6,271 nucleotides of DNA from JAIBBG01 sp031417525 (GCA_031417525.1 JANOVT010000051.1:1-6271); one strand, 5' to 3'. Counted from the first letter of the stretch, positions 1 to 6,087 are shown. The notes: generated by a model not told the origin, from the sequence alone. Made by a program: numbers and translations.

Positions 1-90
1 GTCGCTTACATAAGTAAAAGCAATAGCAGCACCATGCTCAGCAAATTTTATAGCAATCCCTTCACCGATGCCACGGGCGGCTCCGGTAAC
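1..90 (-). CDS. FabG-like short-chain reductase, N-terminal fragment
   Basis: Reading the minus strand from base 90 to the window edge gives 30 uninterrupted codons beginning VTGAARGIGEGIA and ending in an AFTYVSD-like beta strand. TGAARGIG is the TGxxxGIG dinucleotide-binding loop of the short-chain dehydrogenase/reductase family, and the following helix and strand fit FabG, the NADPH-dependent 3-oxoacyl-ACP reductase of fatty acid synthesis, as seen in Bacteroidota. There is no start: the dozen or so residues that normally precede VTGA (start codon plus first beta strand) are missing. The next upstream codons in this frame are TAT and then a TGA stop (94-96). The gene therefore enters the window headless and continues past base 1. 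It sits directly against the broken end of the PDZ gene, in another frame. Family assignment is firm for such a short piece; the choice of FabG over another SDR is inference. Confidence 0.7.
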
Positions 91-583
91 ATATCACGTC
101 GCCGTTCATCAATCCGGCTTTCTCTGCAGCTGCTCCTTCTATCACTTCTGAAATAATCACTTCAGTGCTAGTTTTATTGCCATTTTCATCTTCCACATTC
201 TGTCGCAGCATGACGCCTAGAAACGGTCTGTTTTCCATTGGCGGAGCTGGCGCAAAACCTGGAAGTGGAGGCATTTCTGAACCAGGCGGTGAGAAGAAAA
301 GTTCCAGATTTTCAAGGTTGTCTTCTCCTTGAGATTTATCAATTCGGATTTCTAGTTCCTGACCCGATTTTAATTGACCTAGGTTGTCAAGTACACCCAT
401 CTCTATCAGGACGTCTTGAATATTCTGTCCTTCTTCCAGAAAAATATCTCTGGTTTCTTCGGATTGCACACCGTCCTGATTTATTTTTTTGATGTGGATC
501 TGAGCTTTGCTTTGAGCAAAAAGTTCAGAAATGAGAAATACAAACGACAAAGTAACAGCTAGCGGATAGGCGAGTTTTTTCAT
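62..583 (-). CDS. Secreted PDZ-domain protein, PDZ domain cut short
   Basis: Reads as a 173-residue exported protein. Residues 1-23 form a signal peptide (MKK, hydrophobic stretch, LFA then Q). Residues 25-95 form an acidic region of unknown fold, 98-118 a proline-rich linker, and a PDZ domain opens at about 119 with RPFLGVML, continues through VIISEVIEG and reaches EKAGLMNGDVI at 154-164. That last motif is the PDZ core of the HtrA/DegS type, normally followed by a strand, a DG turn and a second helix. Here it is replaced after residue 164 by nine unrelated residues (CYRSRPWHR) and a stop. Those nine residues are simply the FabG-like fragment read in the wrong frame, so genuine gene sequence ends at about base 91. 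No protease domain is present, so it is not an HtrA protease; the role may be periplasmic peptide binding or stress, but this is not known. The ATG at 581-583 is well placed for the signal peptide. Confidence 0.75.
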   Translation of the reverse strand: MKKLAYPLAVTLSFVFLISELFAQSKAQIHIKKINQDGVQSEETRDIFLEEGQNIQDVLIEMGVLDNLGQLKSGQELEIRIDKSQGEDNLENLELFFSPPGSEMPPLPGFAPAPPMENRPFLGVMLRQNVEDENGNKTSTEVIISEVIEGAAAEKAGLMNGDVICYRSRPWHR

Positions 584-630
584 GAATCGAATTATTATCG
601 TTGAAGTGAATGTCTTGTTAAAGCCGGACG

Positions 631-645
631 AAGGTAAAATACCTT
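631..645. repeat. Short perfect inverted repeat upstream of the PDZ gene
   Basis: AAGGTA, then AAA, then TACCTT: two perfect 6-base arms around a 3-base loop, about 50 bases upstream of the PDZ gene start. It could be a small operator or a weak hairpin. It is too short to classify, and no T-run follows on either strand. Confidence 0.35.
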
Positions 646-659
646 GTTCTCTAACCCAT

Positions 660-685
660 GTTAAACGCTCTAAAAGAGTGTTAAC
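660..685. repeat. Imperfect hairpin downstream of the SpoIID-like gene
   Basis: The arms 660-670 and 676-685 pair as 10 base pairs with one bulged A at 665 and one G/T position (667 with 679), closing a 5-base loop TAAAA. It lies about 28 bases beyond the stop of the SpoIID-like gene, where an intrinsic terminator for the surE-to-SpoIID operon would be expected. On the minus-strand transcript the G/T position becomes a C/A mismatch and no U-run follows, so it is at best a poor terminator. It may instead stabilise the mRNA 3' end or be incidental. Confidence 0.35.
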
Positions 686-712
686 CGAATTTTACATCAG
701 GAAATAATGAAA

Positions 713-1858
713 TCAATCTTTGAAAAACCACATCATATAGCGTGGAATAAGATGCACATCCTTATAATAGAAGTGAATGATGTCTTCGTAACAATAGTCA
801 AGCTGTGCCATGCGCATGGCGCCTTCCTGACATAGGCCAACACCATGTCCGAAGCCATTTCCTACAAAAACGATCTCATCACCAAACGGTGTCATTCGGA
901 AGGAAGTGGATCGCAATTTCAGATCTTCTCGCATCATTCTCAACGGAATTTTCAGTGTACTGTCGGCAAAATAATAAAGGCCACGATTCATTTGTCCTTC
1001 AAACATCGGGTCAATGGTCGTATCTGAAAATTCGTTTCTTTTACTGTCCAGATAGTTCAGCCAGCGATCCTGACTAATGGTTTTTTCCCAGTTGCTATGT
1101 GGCATGTGTAGACAAAAAGTATCGGATGTGCTCACGCAATAGGATAATGGCTTTGACCAGACATCTTCGGCATTGATCGTGCGTCCACCGCAATTGCTGT
1201 GGAAAGCAGCGGTGATCAGATTGATGTCAGCATCCACAATAACGATATCTCTGGTCGCTCCTGCAGAAATAACGGCCAGTGGTTCTGAAAGGGGTTTGCC
1301 ATGAAATACCTGACAATGGGTGGCATCACACAATTGAAATCCTTCAGCCACATGTCGGGTGAGATTATTAAGCGCATAGGTTCTGCTGATGACTGATTGC
1401 ACTTTGTAGTATTCCAGTTCATGACCTTTGCCGCTCTCCGCTTCTATCACTCCGCTGACATATCGTTCCAGTTCGATTTCATTCACTAGTTGCAGTCGAC
1501 CTTGGTATGCAAATGCAATGAGATTTTCCTGGTAAATACGATTGGTCATTTTCTGACCGGCAGGTTGCGCTTTAAATTCTGAAGGTACAGAAGATCTGAC
1601 ATACACTTTTCCATTGTTGTCATAATTGTTCCCATTGTAAAAAATATTTACTTCACCTCCGGATGCGGTGACGTCGAATGTCTGATCAATGCCTGCATCA
1701 AATAGTTTTTTCTCGTTAGAGTAAACCGTATAACTGCCTCGGGAAATTTTGATGGTGGCGCGCAAATACGACTGACCGTAATGCATTCCAATCATTACAG
1801 GATCCGCCTGTGCATAATAAATGAATAAGCAGAAAACGATTGAAATGATCTGTCGCAT
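713..1858 (-). CDS. SpoIID/LytB-domain secreted peptidoglycan enzyme
   Basis: A 381-residue exported protein of the SpoIID/LytB family. In Clostridium and Bacillus SpoIID is a lytic transglycosylase that cuts glycan strands stripped of stem peptides, and the related LytB stimulates an amidase. Residues 1-18 are a signal peptide ending AQA. Residues 20-125 are an N-terminal beta-rich region. The SpoIID core begins at about 128 with ELERYVSGVIEAES, whose E141 aligns with the catalytic glutamate of the LExYVxGVVxxE motif. H169, C177, H181 and C182 (CDATHCQVFHG) resemble the zinc-binding set. HSNCGGRT and EDVW (220-234) and GNGFGHGVGLCQEGA (333-347) complete the family signature. No SPOR or choline-binding repeats are present. 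The gene starts 37 bases after lpxB, so it probably belongs to the surE-lpxB operon. Nothing suggests sporulation; a role in peptidoglycan turnover is inferred. Extra cysteines (C177, C182, C223, C241, C249) could form disulfides in the periplasm. Confidence 0.88.
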   Translation of the reverse strand: MRQIISIVFCLFIYYAQADPVMIGMHYGQSYLRATIKISRGSYTVYSNEKKLFDAGIDQTFDVTASGGEVNIFYNGNNYDNNGKVYVRSSVPSEFKAQPAGQKMTNRIYQENLIAFAYQGRLQLVNEIELERYVSGVIEAESGKGHELEYYKVQSVISRTYALNNLTRHVAEGFQLCDATHCQVFHGKPLSEPLAVISAGATRDIVIVDADINLITAAFHSNCGGRTINAEDVWSKPLSYCVSTSDTFCLHMPHSNWEKTISQDRWLNYLDSKRNEFSDTTIDPMFEGQMNRGLYYFADSTLKIPLRMMREDLKLRSTSFRMTPFGDEIVFVGNGFGHGVGLCQEGAMRMAQLDYCYEDIIHFYYKDVHLIPRYMMWFFKD

Positions 1859-1895
1859 GAGTTGGCGAAAGTTAAAACGCCTTTATTAGTGGTAT

Positions 1896-3011
1896 TCAGG
1901 CTTCGTTCAGAATTTTCAACATGGCCCTTGCAGTTCTTTCAGAAGCACCCGGCCCGCCTAGTTTTTCATGCAAGGTTTTGTAATCGGTCATCATTCTGGT
2001 TTTGCGATTCTCATCGTGAAGCAAAGCGTTCAGCTCCAACTTCAAACGATTCTCATTGAGGTCATGTTGAATCAGTTCTGTGACAGCTTCCTTATCTAAG
2101 ATGAGATTGACCAACGAGATGAATTTGATTTTGATTAATTTTCTTGCAATGAGATAGGAGAGGTGATTTGCTTTGTAGCATACCACCTGAGGCAACTTAA
2201 AAAGTCCGGCTTCCAATGTGGCCGTTCCGCTGGTGATGAGACCTGCAGATGCATGATTGAGCAAGTCGTAGGTTTTGCCAAAGATAATTTTTGCTCCGCT
2301 TTCACGAAGGAAGGGTAAATAGAATTCAGGGTTTTGTCCGGGAGCACCCGCAATGACAAATTGGTAATCTGTAAAATGCCTTCTAACCGAAAGCATAAGT
2401 GGCAGCATGCTTGAAATCTCCTGCTTTCTGCTACCTGGTAGTAGCGCTATGATGGGCTTTTGTTCGAGTCCATTTTCTGTGATAAATCGCTCTGGATTTT
2501 TTGCAGAAGCTGAAATGACATCCAATAAAGGATGTCCAACAAAATCAACCTCGTAAGAATGTTTATGATAAAATTCTTTCTCGAAAGGAAGGACAACAAA
2601 CATTTTATTTACGTCCCGTTTAATCTTATGAATACGATTTTCTTTCCACGCCCATATCTGTGGTGAGATGTAATAAAAAATGCGTATTCCTCTTTTGGCG
2701 GCCCATTCAGCAATGCGCATGTTGAATCCCGGATAGTCAATCAGGATGATGGCGTCAGGCTGGAATTCTGCTATGTCTTTTTTGCAAAAGGAAAGGTTCT
2801 TCGCAATTGTGCGGATGTTGATGATCACTTCAATGAATCCCATGAATGCAAGATCCTTGTAATGCTTCACTAAAACAGCTCCGGACTCTTCCATCATATC
2901 TCCGCCCCAGCATCGGATATTGAGCTCATCTTGTTGACTTCGAAGTGCACGTATCAGATTGGATCCATGAAGGTCTCCGGAAGCTTCGCCAGCAATAATG
3001 TAGAGTTTCAA
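1896..3011 (-). CDS. lpxB: Lipid-A-disaccharide synthase
   Basis: LpxB is a family GT19 glycosyltransferase acting at the inner face of the cytoplasmic membrane. It joins UDP-2,3-diacylglucosamine to lipid X, making the lipid A disaccharide and releasing UDP. The 371 residues match the usual length (about 380). Signatures in order: IIAGEASGDLHG at 5-16; LAFMGFIEV near 54-62; LIDYPGFN at 90-97, with D92 matching the essential aspartate; YYISPQIWAW at 113-122; VDFVGHPL at 155-162; LLPGSRKQEI at 190-199, with the catalytic-region arginine R195; SGTATLEAGL at 261-270; ISLVNLI and VTELIQ near 298-315; GGPGASERTA at 352-361. The start is TTG at 3009-3011: the family N-terminus begins exactly there, no in-frame ATG lies upstream, and a TAG stop is reached a few codons before it. 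It follows the small membrane protein gene by 40 bases. All core motifs are intact, so it should be functional. Confidence 0.97.
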   Translation of the reverse strand: MKLYIIAGEASGDLHGSNLIRALRSQQDELNIRCWGGDMMEESGAVLVKHYKDLAFMGFIEVIINIRTIAKNLSFCKKDIAEFQPDAIILIDYPGFNMRIAEWAAKRGIRIFYYISPQIWAWKENRIHKIKRDVNKMFVVLPFEKEFYHKHSYEVDFVGHPLLDVISASAKNPERFITENGLEQKPIIALLPGSRKQEISSMLPLMLSVRRHFTDYQFVIAGAPGQNPEFYLPFLRESGAKIIFGKTYDLLNHASAGLITSGTATLEAGLFKLPQVVCYKANHLSYLIARKLIKIKFISLVNLILDKEAVTELIQHDLNENRLKLELNALLHDENRKTRMMTDYKTLHEKLGGPGASERTARAMLKILNEA

Positions 3012-3051
3012 GAAGTGGATTTGCTAATTTGAAAAAAAGTGAAAAGGTAAT

Positions 3052-3348
3052 TCAATACAAAAGTGCAACTGCAATTACTGAAAGCACAAGCACGGCCAAT
3101 AATCCTTTGCAAAAGTCCTGATAGTTTTTTCGAATAAAAAAGAAAAACAAAATAACATCGATCAACATAGAAAATGTAACGATCCTGCTTTGAAAATCAG
3201 AGACACCTAAAAAGACATCATGAATAAAATCAGCGAAGGTGATATTGTTTTTCCATGCAAAACCAAATCCGAAACCGACAAATCCCACAACTGCACCAAG
3301 CAGTCCGGCGATCATTCCAACCCAAACTTTATCAATCGATTGTTTCAT
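3052..3348 (-). CDS. Small three-helix membrane protein between surE and lpxB
   Basis: A 98-residue hydrophobic protein with no function I recognise. It shows three likely transmembrane helices: 9-31 (glycine-rich, spacing like a glycine zipper), about 55-72 (ending in a run of phenylalanines followed by RK), and 80-98, which runs to the very C-terminus. A polar loop at 33-54 joins helices 1 and 2; the KNY stretch around 74-78 joins 2 and 3. Its ATG (3346-3348) overlaps the surE stop in an ATGA arrangement, so translation is probably coupled to surE, and lpxB follows after 40 bases. The coupling makes it a real gene despite its size. By position it may serve lipid A or envelope work, for example as a membrane partner, but that rests on context only. 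The glycine-rich first helix faintly recalls AtpI-like proteins; I do not assign it. Confidence 0.85.
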   Translation of the reverse strand: MKQSIDKVWVGMIAGLLGAVVGFVGFGFGFAWKNNITFADFIHDVFLGVSDFQSRIVTFSMLIDVILFFFFIRKNYQDFCKGLLAVLVLSVIAVALLY

Positions 3349-4124
3349 AATTTCCAGTGTTGCAGGTGACTGATGGCATGATAAGCAGTGAGGTCGCAGT
3401 GAACGGGAACAACCGAAACAAAATTGTTTGCCAATGCAGCTTCATCGGTATCATCACCTTCATCGAGATTTTTAAATTCACCTGTAAGCCAATAATAATC
3501 TTTTCCTGCCGGATCTTTTCGAACATCAAAATTATCTTCCCAGTATGCTTTTGCTTGTCTACAAATTTTGATTCCATGAATTTCACTAAACGATCCTTTG
3601 GGAATATTCACGTTGAGGCACACACCTTCCGGAATGCCCATTTCAAGTGCATTGGTTGCCAGAATGCCGGCAACTCTTGCTGCGGCATCAAAATCCGCTT
3701 CTGCACTATGATCCAGTAATGAAAATCCGATAGAGGGAATACTTTCTACGGCGCCTTCCACAGCGGCCGACATTGTGCCGCTGTATATCACATTGATGGA
3801 TGAGTTGGAACCATGGTTAATTCCGGAAACAATCAAATCGGGTTTGCGATGCATGACTTTATAAATGGCAAGTTTGACACAATCCACCGGTGTGCCGCTG
3901 CATGAGTATGCAGCCATAACAGGTACTTCATATTTTACCGGATAGAGTCTCAATAAATTATTGATAGTAACTGCATGACCCATTCCGGATTGAGGTTTAT
4001 CCGGAGCTACCACTACTACATCACCAAGTTTTGTCATGGCTGCACTCAAAGCGAGAATGCCCTTCGCAAAAACACCGTCATCGTTCGTGACGAGGATCAG
4101 TGGTTTTTTTGTCTCTGAACTCAT
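3345..4124 (-). CDS. surE: 5'/3'-nucleotidase SurE
   Basis: SurE is a cytoplasmic metal-dependent phosphatase that removes phosphate from 5'- and 3'-nucleotides (and in some species exopolyphosphate), linked to stationary-phase and stress survival. The 259 residues match the family length. The metal site is intact: ILVTNDDG at 10-17 with D15 and D16, APDKPQSGMGHAVT at 40-53 with S46, and SGINHGSN at 100-107 with N103. CSGTPVDCVKLA at 75-86 and YSGTMSAAVEG, followed by PSIGFS, are further family stretches. The start at 4122-4124 gives the short MSSETKKP lead before the first strand and lies 5 bases after a Bacteroidota promoter box, so the mRNA is probably leaderless or nearly so. It is the first gene of the apparent surE, membrane protein, lpxB, SpoIID-like operon and overlaps the next gene by 4 bases. 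Confidence 0.96.
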   Translation of the reverse strand: MSSETKKPLILVTNDDGVFAKGILALSAAMTKLGDVVVVAPDKPQSGMGHAVTINNLLRLYPVKYEVPVMAAYSCSGTPVDCVKLAIYKVMHRKPDLIVSGINHGSNSSINVIYSGTMSAAVEGAVESIPSIGFSLLDHSAEADFDAAARVAGILATNALEMGIPEGVCLNVNIPKGSFSEIHGIKICRQAKAYWEDNFDVRKDPAGKDYYWLTGEFKNLDEGDDTDEAALANNFVSVVPVHCDLTAYHAISHLQHWKL

Positions 4125-4129
4125 AGCGG

Positions 4130-4137
4130 CAAACTTA
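4130..4137 (-). promoter_or_regulatory. Bacteroidota -7 box for surE
   Basis: On the minus strand, TAAGTTTG followed by C is a full match to the TAnnTTTG -7 element recognised by the Bacteroidota housekeeping sigma factor. Only CCGCT separates it from the surE ATG, so transcription would begin at or within a few bases of the start codon. The -33 element is poor: TTTC at 4159-4162 lies 21 bases upstream, where TTTG at about 19 would be ideal. Confidence 0.65.
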
Positions 4138-4154
4138 TGTCATCGAAGGGGCTT

Positions 4155-4168
4155 ATTCGAAATTCGAA
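4155..4168. repeat. Tandem ATTCGAA repeat in the divergent intergenic region
   Basis: Two adjoining copies of ATTCGAA, each containing the palindrome TTCGAA. A third, partial copy (TCGAA) lies at 4143-4147. The repeats cover the -33 region of the surE promoter and lie upstream of the thiolase promoter, so they could be a small operator. No regulator is known for this motif here. Confidence 0.4.
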
Positions 4169-4180
4169 AGTAGAATCATC

Positions 4181-4231
4181 ACTTTCCATACAAAATTTGA
4201 TGAGCAGCATTTTAGCGAAGTGATGGAAAGT
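4181..4231. repeat. 9-bp inverted repeat upstream of the thiolase gene
   Basis: ACTTTCCAT at 4181-4189 is matched exactly by its reverse complement ATGGAAAGT at 4223-4231, with 33 bases between. The right arm ends 6 bases before the thiolase promoter box. The spacing is close to three DNA turns from one half-site to the other, which would suit a dimeric regulator or looping, but function is unproven. Confidence 0.4.
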
Positions 4232-4237
4232 TCTGTC

Positions 4238-4245
4238 CATCTTTG
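4238..4245 (+). promoter_or_regulatory. Probable -7 box for the thiolase-paaY pair
   Basis: CATCTTTG followed by C matches TAnnTTTG except for the first base. It lies 19 bases before the ATG at 4265, giving a short 5' leader of roughly 12-15 bases. No convincing TTTG -33 element is found at the usual distance (TTTA at 4211-4214 is the nearest, 23 bases away), so an activator might be needed. The box lies downstream of the ATG at 4220 and so argues against that upstream start. Confidence 0.5.
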
Positions 4246-4264
4246 CGGCAAACAAGAAATTGAT

Positions 4265-5467
4265 ATGAATGCGTATATCGTTGATGGAGTAAGAACTGCA
4301 GTGGGAAGTTTTGGGGGTACATTATCCGGTGTCAGAGCAGATGACTTGGCCGCAAATGTGATTCAACAATTATTGAAAAAGATAAGTTCGCTGGACGCGA
4401 CTGCTATCACGGATGTGATTATGGGATGCGCGAATCAAGCTGGTGAGGACAATCGAAACGTAGCGCGAATGGCGTTGCTCCTTGCCGGACTTCCGATAAC
4501 AGTTCCGGGTGAAACCGTGAATCGTTTGTGTGCTTCCGGGATGGCCGCTGTGATGAATGCGGCACATTCTGCTCATTGCAATGAAGGCGATCTTTTTATT
4601 GCAGGAGGAATAGAACACATGACGCGCGGTCCTTGGGTGATCTCGAAAACTTCTTCCGCTTTTGGACGAGATGCACAAATGTTTGATAGCAGTTTTGGTT
4701 GGCGTTTTATCAATCCGAAAATGAAAGAACTCTACGGCACGGATGCGATGGGAGAAACAGCTGAAAATCTGGCTGATATGTACAAGATTTCGAGAGACGA
4801 TCAGGACAAATTCGCCTTGTGGTCGCAACAGAAAGCAACCGCTGCGCAAAAAAGCGGAAGGCTCGCTCAGGAAATTTGTGACACCCTGATTCCACAGCGC
4901 AAAGGCGAACCAATCGTTTTTAATCAAGATGAATTTATCCGCCCCGAATCCACGATGGAAGGGCTTACAAAATTGAAACCGGCATTCCGGAAGGATGGCA
5001 CTGTTACAGCCGGCAATGCTTCAGGCCTGAATGACGGCGCAGCGGCTTTGTTGATCGCTTCCGAAGCAGGGCTGAAACAACATAATTTGACGCCAAGAAC
5101 ACGTATTCTTTCATCCGCTGTCGTAGGTGTAGAGCCGCGCATCATGGGTATTGGTCCTGTGGAGGCGAGCAAACTGGCACTCAAACGCGCAGGACTCACA
5201 CTGGATCAAATGGATATACTGGAATTGAATGAAGCTTTCGCCTCGCAGGTACTTGCTTGCACGCGCACTCTTGGCTTGGAAGATCAGGACAGTCGTATTA
5301 ATCCGAATGGCGGAGCGATTGCAATTGGTCATCCGCTGGGAATGAGTGGAGCGCGATTGCTTCAAACAGCGAGCATCGAACTCCAGAAGCAGAATAAAAA
5401 ATATGCACTGTGCACGATGTGTATCGGCGTCGGTCAGGGATATGCAGTGGTCATCGAACGAATGTAA
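4265..5467 (+). CDS. paaJ: Thiolase, 3-oxoadipyl-CoA/acetyl-CoA acyltransferase
   Basis: A cytoplasmic thiolase that splits a 3-oxoacyl-CoA with free CoA. From the 4265 start it has 400 residues, the family norm. Catalytic residues are present: nucleophile C89 in NRLCASG, H356 in GHPLGMSGAR, and C386 in CTMCIGVGQG. The CIGVGQG form, rather than CIGGGQG, together with EHMTRGPWV at 117-125, the FGWRFINPKMKELYGTD stretch at 144-160 and the MGETAEN motif at 162-168, is typical of PcaF/PaaJ, which cleaves 3-oxoadipyl-CoA to succinyl-CoA and acetyl-CoA. The neighbouring paaY-like gene, 8 bases downstream, favours phenylacetate catabolism over the protocatechuate route. An ATG at 4220 would add 15 residues unlike any thiolase N-terminus and precedes the promoter box, whereas MNAYIVDGVRTAVGSFGG is the expected start. 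A general acetyl-CoA acetyltransferase role remains possible. Confidence 0.93.
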   Translation: MNAYIVDGVRTAVGSFGGTLSGVRADDLAANVIQQLLKKISSLDATAITDVIMGCANQAGEDNRNVARMALLLAGLPITVPGETVNRLCASGMAAVMNAAHSAHCNEGDLFIAGGIEHMTRGPWVISKTSSAFGRDAQMFDSSFGWRFINPKMKELYGTDAMGETAENLADMYKISRDDQDKFALWSQQKATAAQKSGRLAQEICDTLIPQRKGEPIVFNQDEFIRPESTMEGLTKLKPAFRKDGTVTAGNASGLNDGAAALLIASEAGLKQHNLTPRTRILSSAVVGVEPRIMGIGPVEASKLALKRAGLTLDQMDILELNEAFASQVLACTRTLGLEDQDSRINPNGGAIAIGHPLGMSGARLLQTASIELQKQNKKYALCTMCIGVGQGYAVVIERM

Positions 5468-5475
5468 TCTCCAAC

Positions 5476-6072
5476 ATGGCAAATATTTTTGAGTTCAATG
5501 GTTATAAGCCGGTCATACACGAATCCGCTTTTGTACATCCGAATGCAACAGTTACCGGCAATGTGATCATAGGCAAAAAAGTTTACATCGGTCCCGGTGC
5601 AGCATTGCGCGGCGACTGGGGACAAATCATCATTTCGGATGGATGCAATGTGCAGGAAAATTGCACTATTCACATGTTTCCGGGCGTCACTGTGTTGTTG
5701 AAAGAAGATGCACACATAGGACATGGAGCAATCATCCACGGAGCTACGATCGGAAAAAACTGTCTGATAGGAATGAATGCGGTCATCATGGATAGGGTAG
5801 AGGTCGGCGATGATTGCATTGTCGGCGCTTTGACTTTTGTTCCTGCGGATATGATTATCCCTTGCAGAAGTGTTGTAGTAGGAAATCCTGCGAAAGTTGT
5901 GAAAGAAGTAAGTGATGAAATGATCAAATGGAAATCCGAAGGGACGAAAATTTATCATCAACTTCCGGAAGATTGTCGCAATACACTCAAACCTTGCGAA
6001 CCACTTCGGTCACCGGAACCCGGCAGGAAAATGCAAGGAGGCGATTTTAAAACCTGGAATGAAAGCAAGTGA
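5476..6072 (+). CDS. paaY: PaaY-like hexapeptide-repeat protein (gamma-carbonic-anhydrase fold)
   Basis: A 198-residue left-handed beta-helix protein, close in length to E. coli PaaY (196). Hexapeptide turns of the [LIV]GxxxX type run from about 18 to 140 (VTGNVIIGKKVYIGPGAALRGD, split here: VTGNVIIG, KKVYIGPG, AALRGD). The gamma-carbonic-anhydrase site is complete: R45 and D47 in LRGD, Q60, and zinc-ligand histidines H66 (NCTIH), H83 and H88 (IGHGAIIHG). A C-terminal helical tail of about 55 residues with IKWKSEGTKIYHQLPEDC is typical of PaaY and absent from shorter YrdA-type proteins. PaaY has been described as a thioesterase that clears a dead-end cyclic CoA product formed when ring cleavage in phenylacetate breakdown goes wrong; carbonic anhydrase activity is a lesser alternative. 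The ATG at 5476, 8 bases after the thiolase stop, begins the family N-terminus; upstream in-frame codons overlap the thiolase and are unlikely to be used. Confidence 0.9.
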   Translation: MANIFEFNGYKPVIHESAFVHPNATVTGNVIIGKKVYIGPGAALRGDWGQIIISDGCNVQENCTIHMFPGVTVLLKEDAHIGHGAIIHGATIGKNCLIGMNAVIMDRVEVGDDCIVGALTFVPADMIIPCRSVVVGNPAKVVKEVSDEMIKWKSEGTKIYHQLPEDCRNTLKPCEPLRSPEPGRKMQGGDFKTWNESK

Positions 6073-6087
6073 GAATTGTCAAACGAT

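Noticed and set aside
62..90. Residues CYRSRPWHR as a natural C-terminus of the PDZ protein
   Set aside because: These codons are the FabG-like coding sequence read in a shifted frame, and the PDZ fold is incomplete at this point.
713..1858. Evidence of sporulation from a SpoIID-family gene
   Set aside because: SpoIID/LytB domains are widespread in non-spore-formers; there are no other sporulation genes, and lpxB marks a lipid-A-bearing diderm.
1862..1885. GGCG...CGCC pairing and a TAACTTTC box just before the SpoIID-like gene
   Set aside because: The stem is only 4 bases and the box misses the final G of TAnnTTTG with no -33 element; a separate promoter cannot be supported.
4220..4264. Upstream ATG adding 15 residues to the thiolase
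   Set aside because: The extra residues match no thiolase N-terminus and the promoter-like box at 4238-4245 lies downstream of this ATG.
4370..4927. A 185-codon open frame on the minus strand inside the thiolase gene
   Set aside because: It lies wholly opposite a strongly conserved thiolase, has low-complexity Arg/His/Ser-rich composition typical of antisense frames, and resembles no family.
5434..5961. A 175-codon open frame on the minus strand opposite paaY
   Set aside because: It covers a clear hexapeptide-repeat gene; the length of the antisense frame reflects that gene's codon use and repeat structure.
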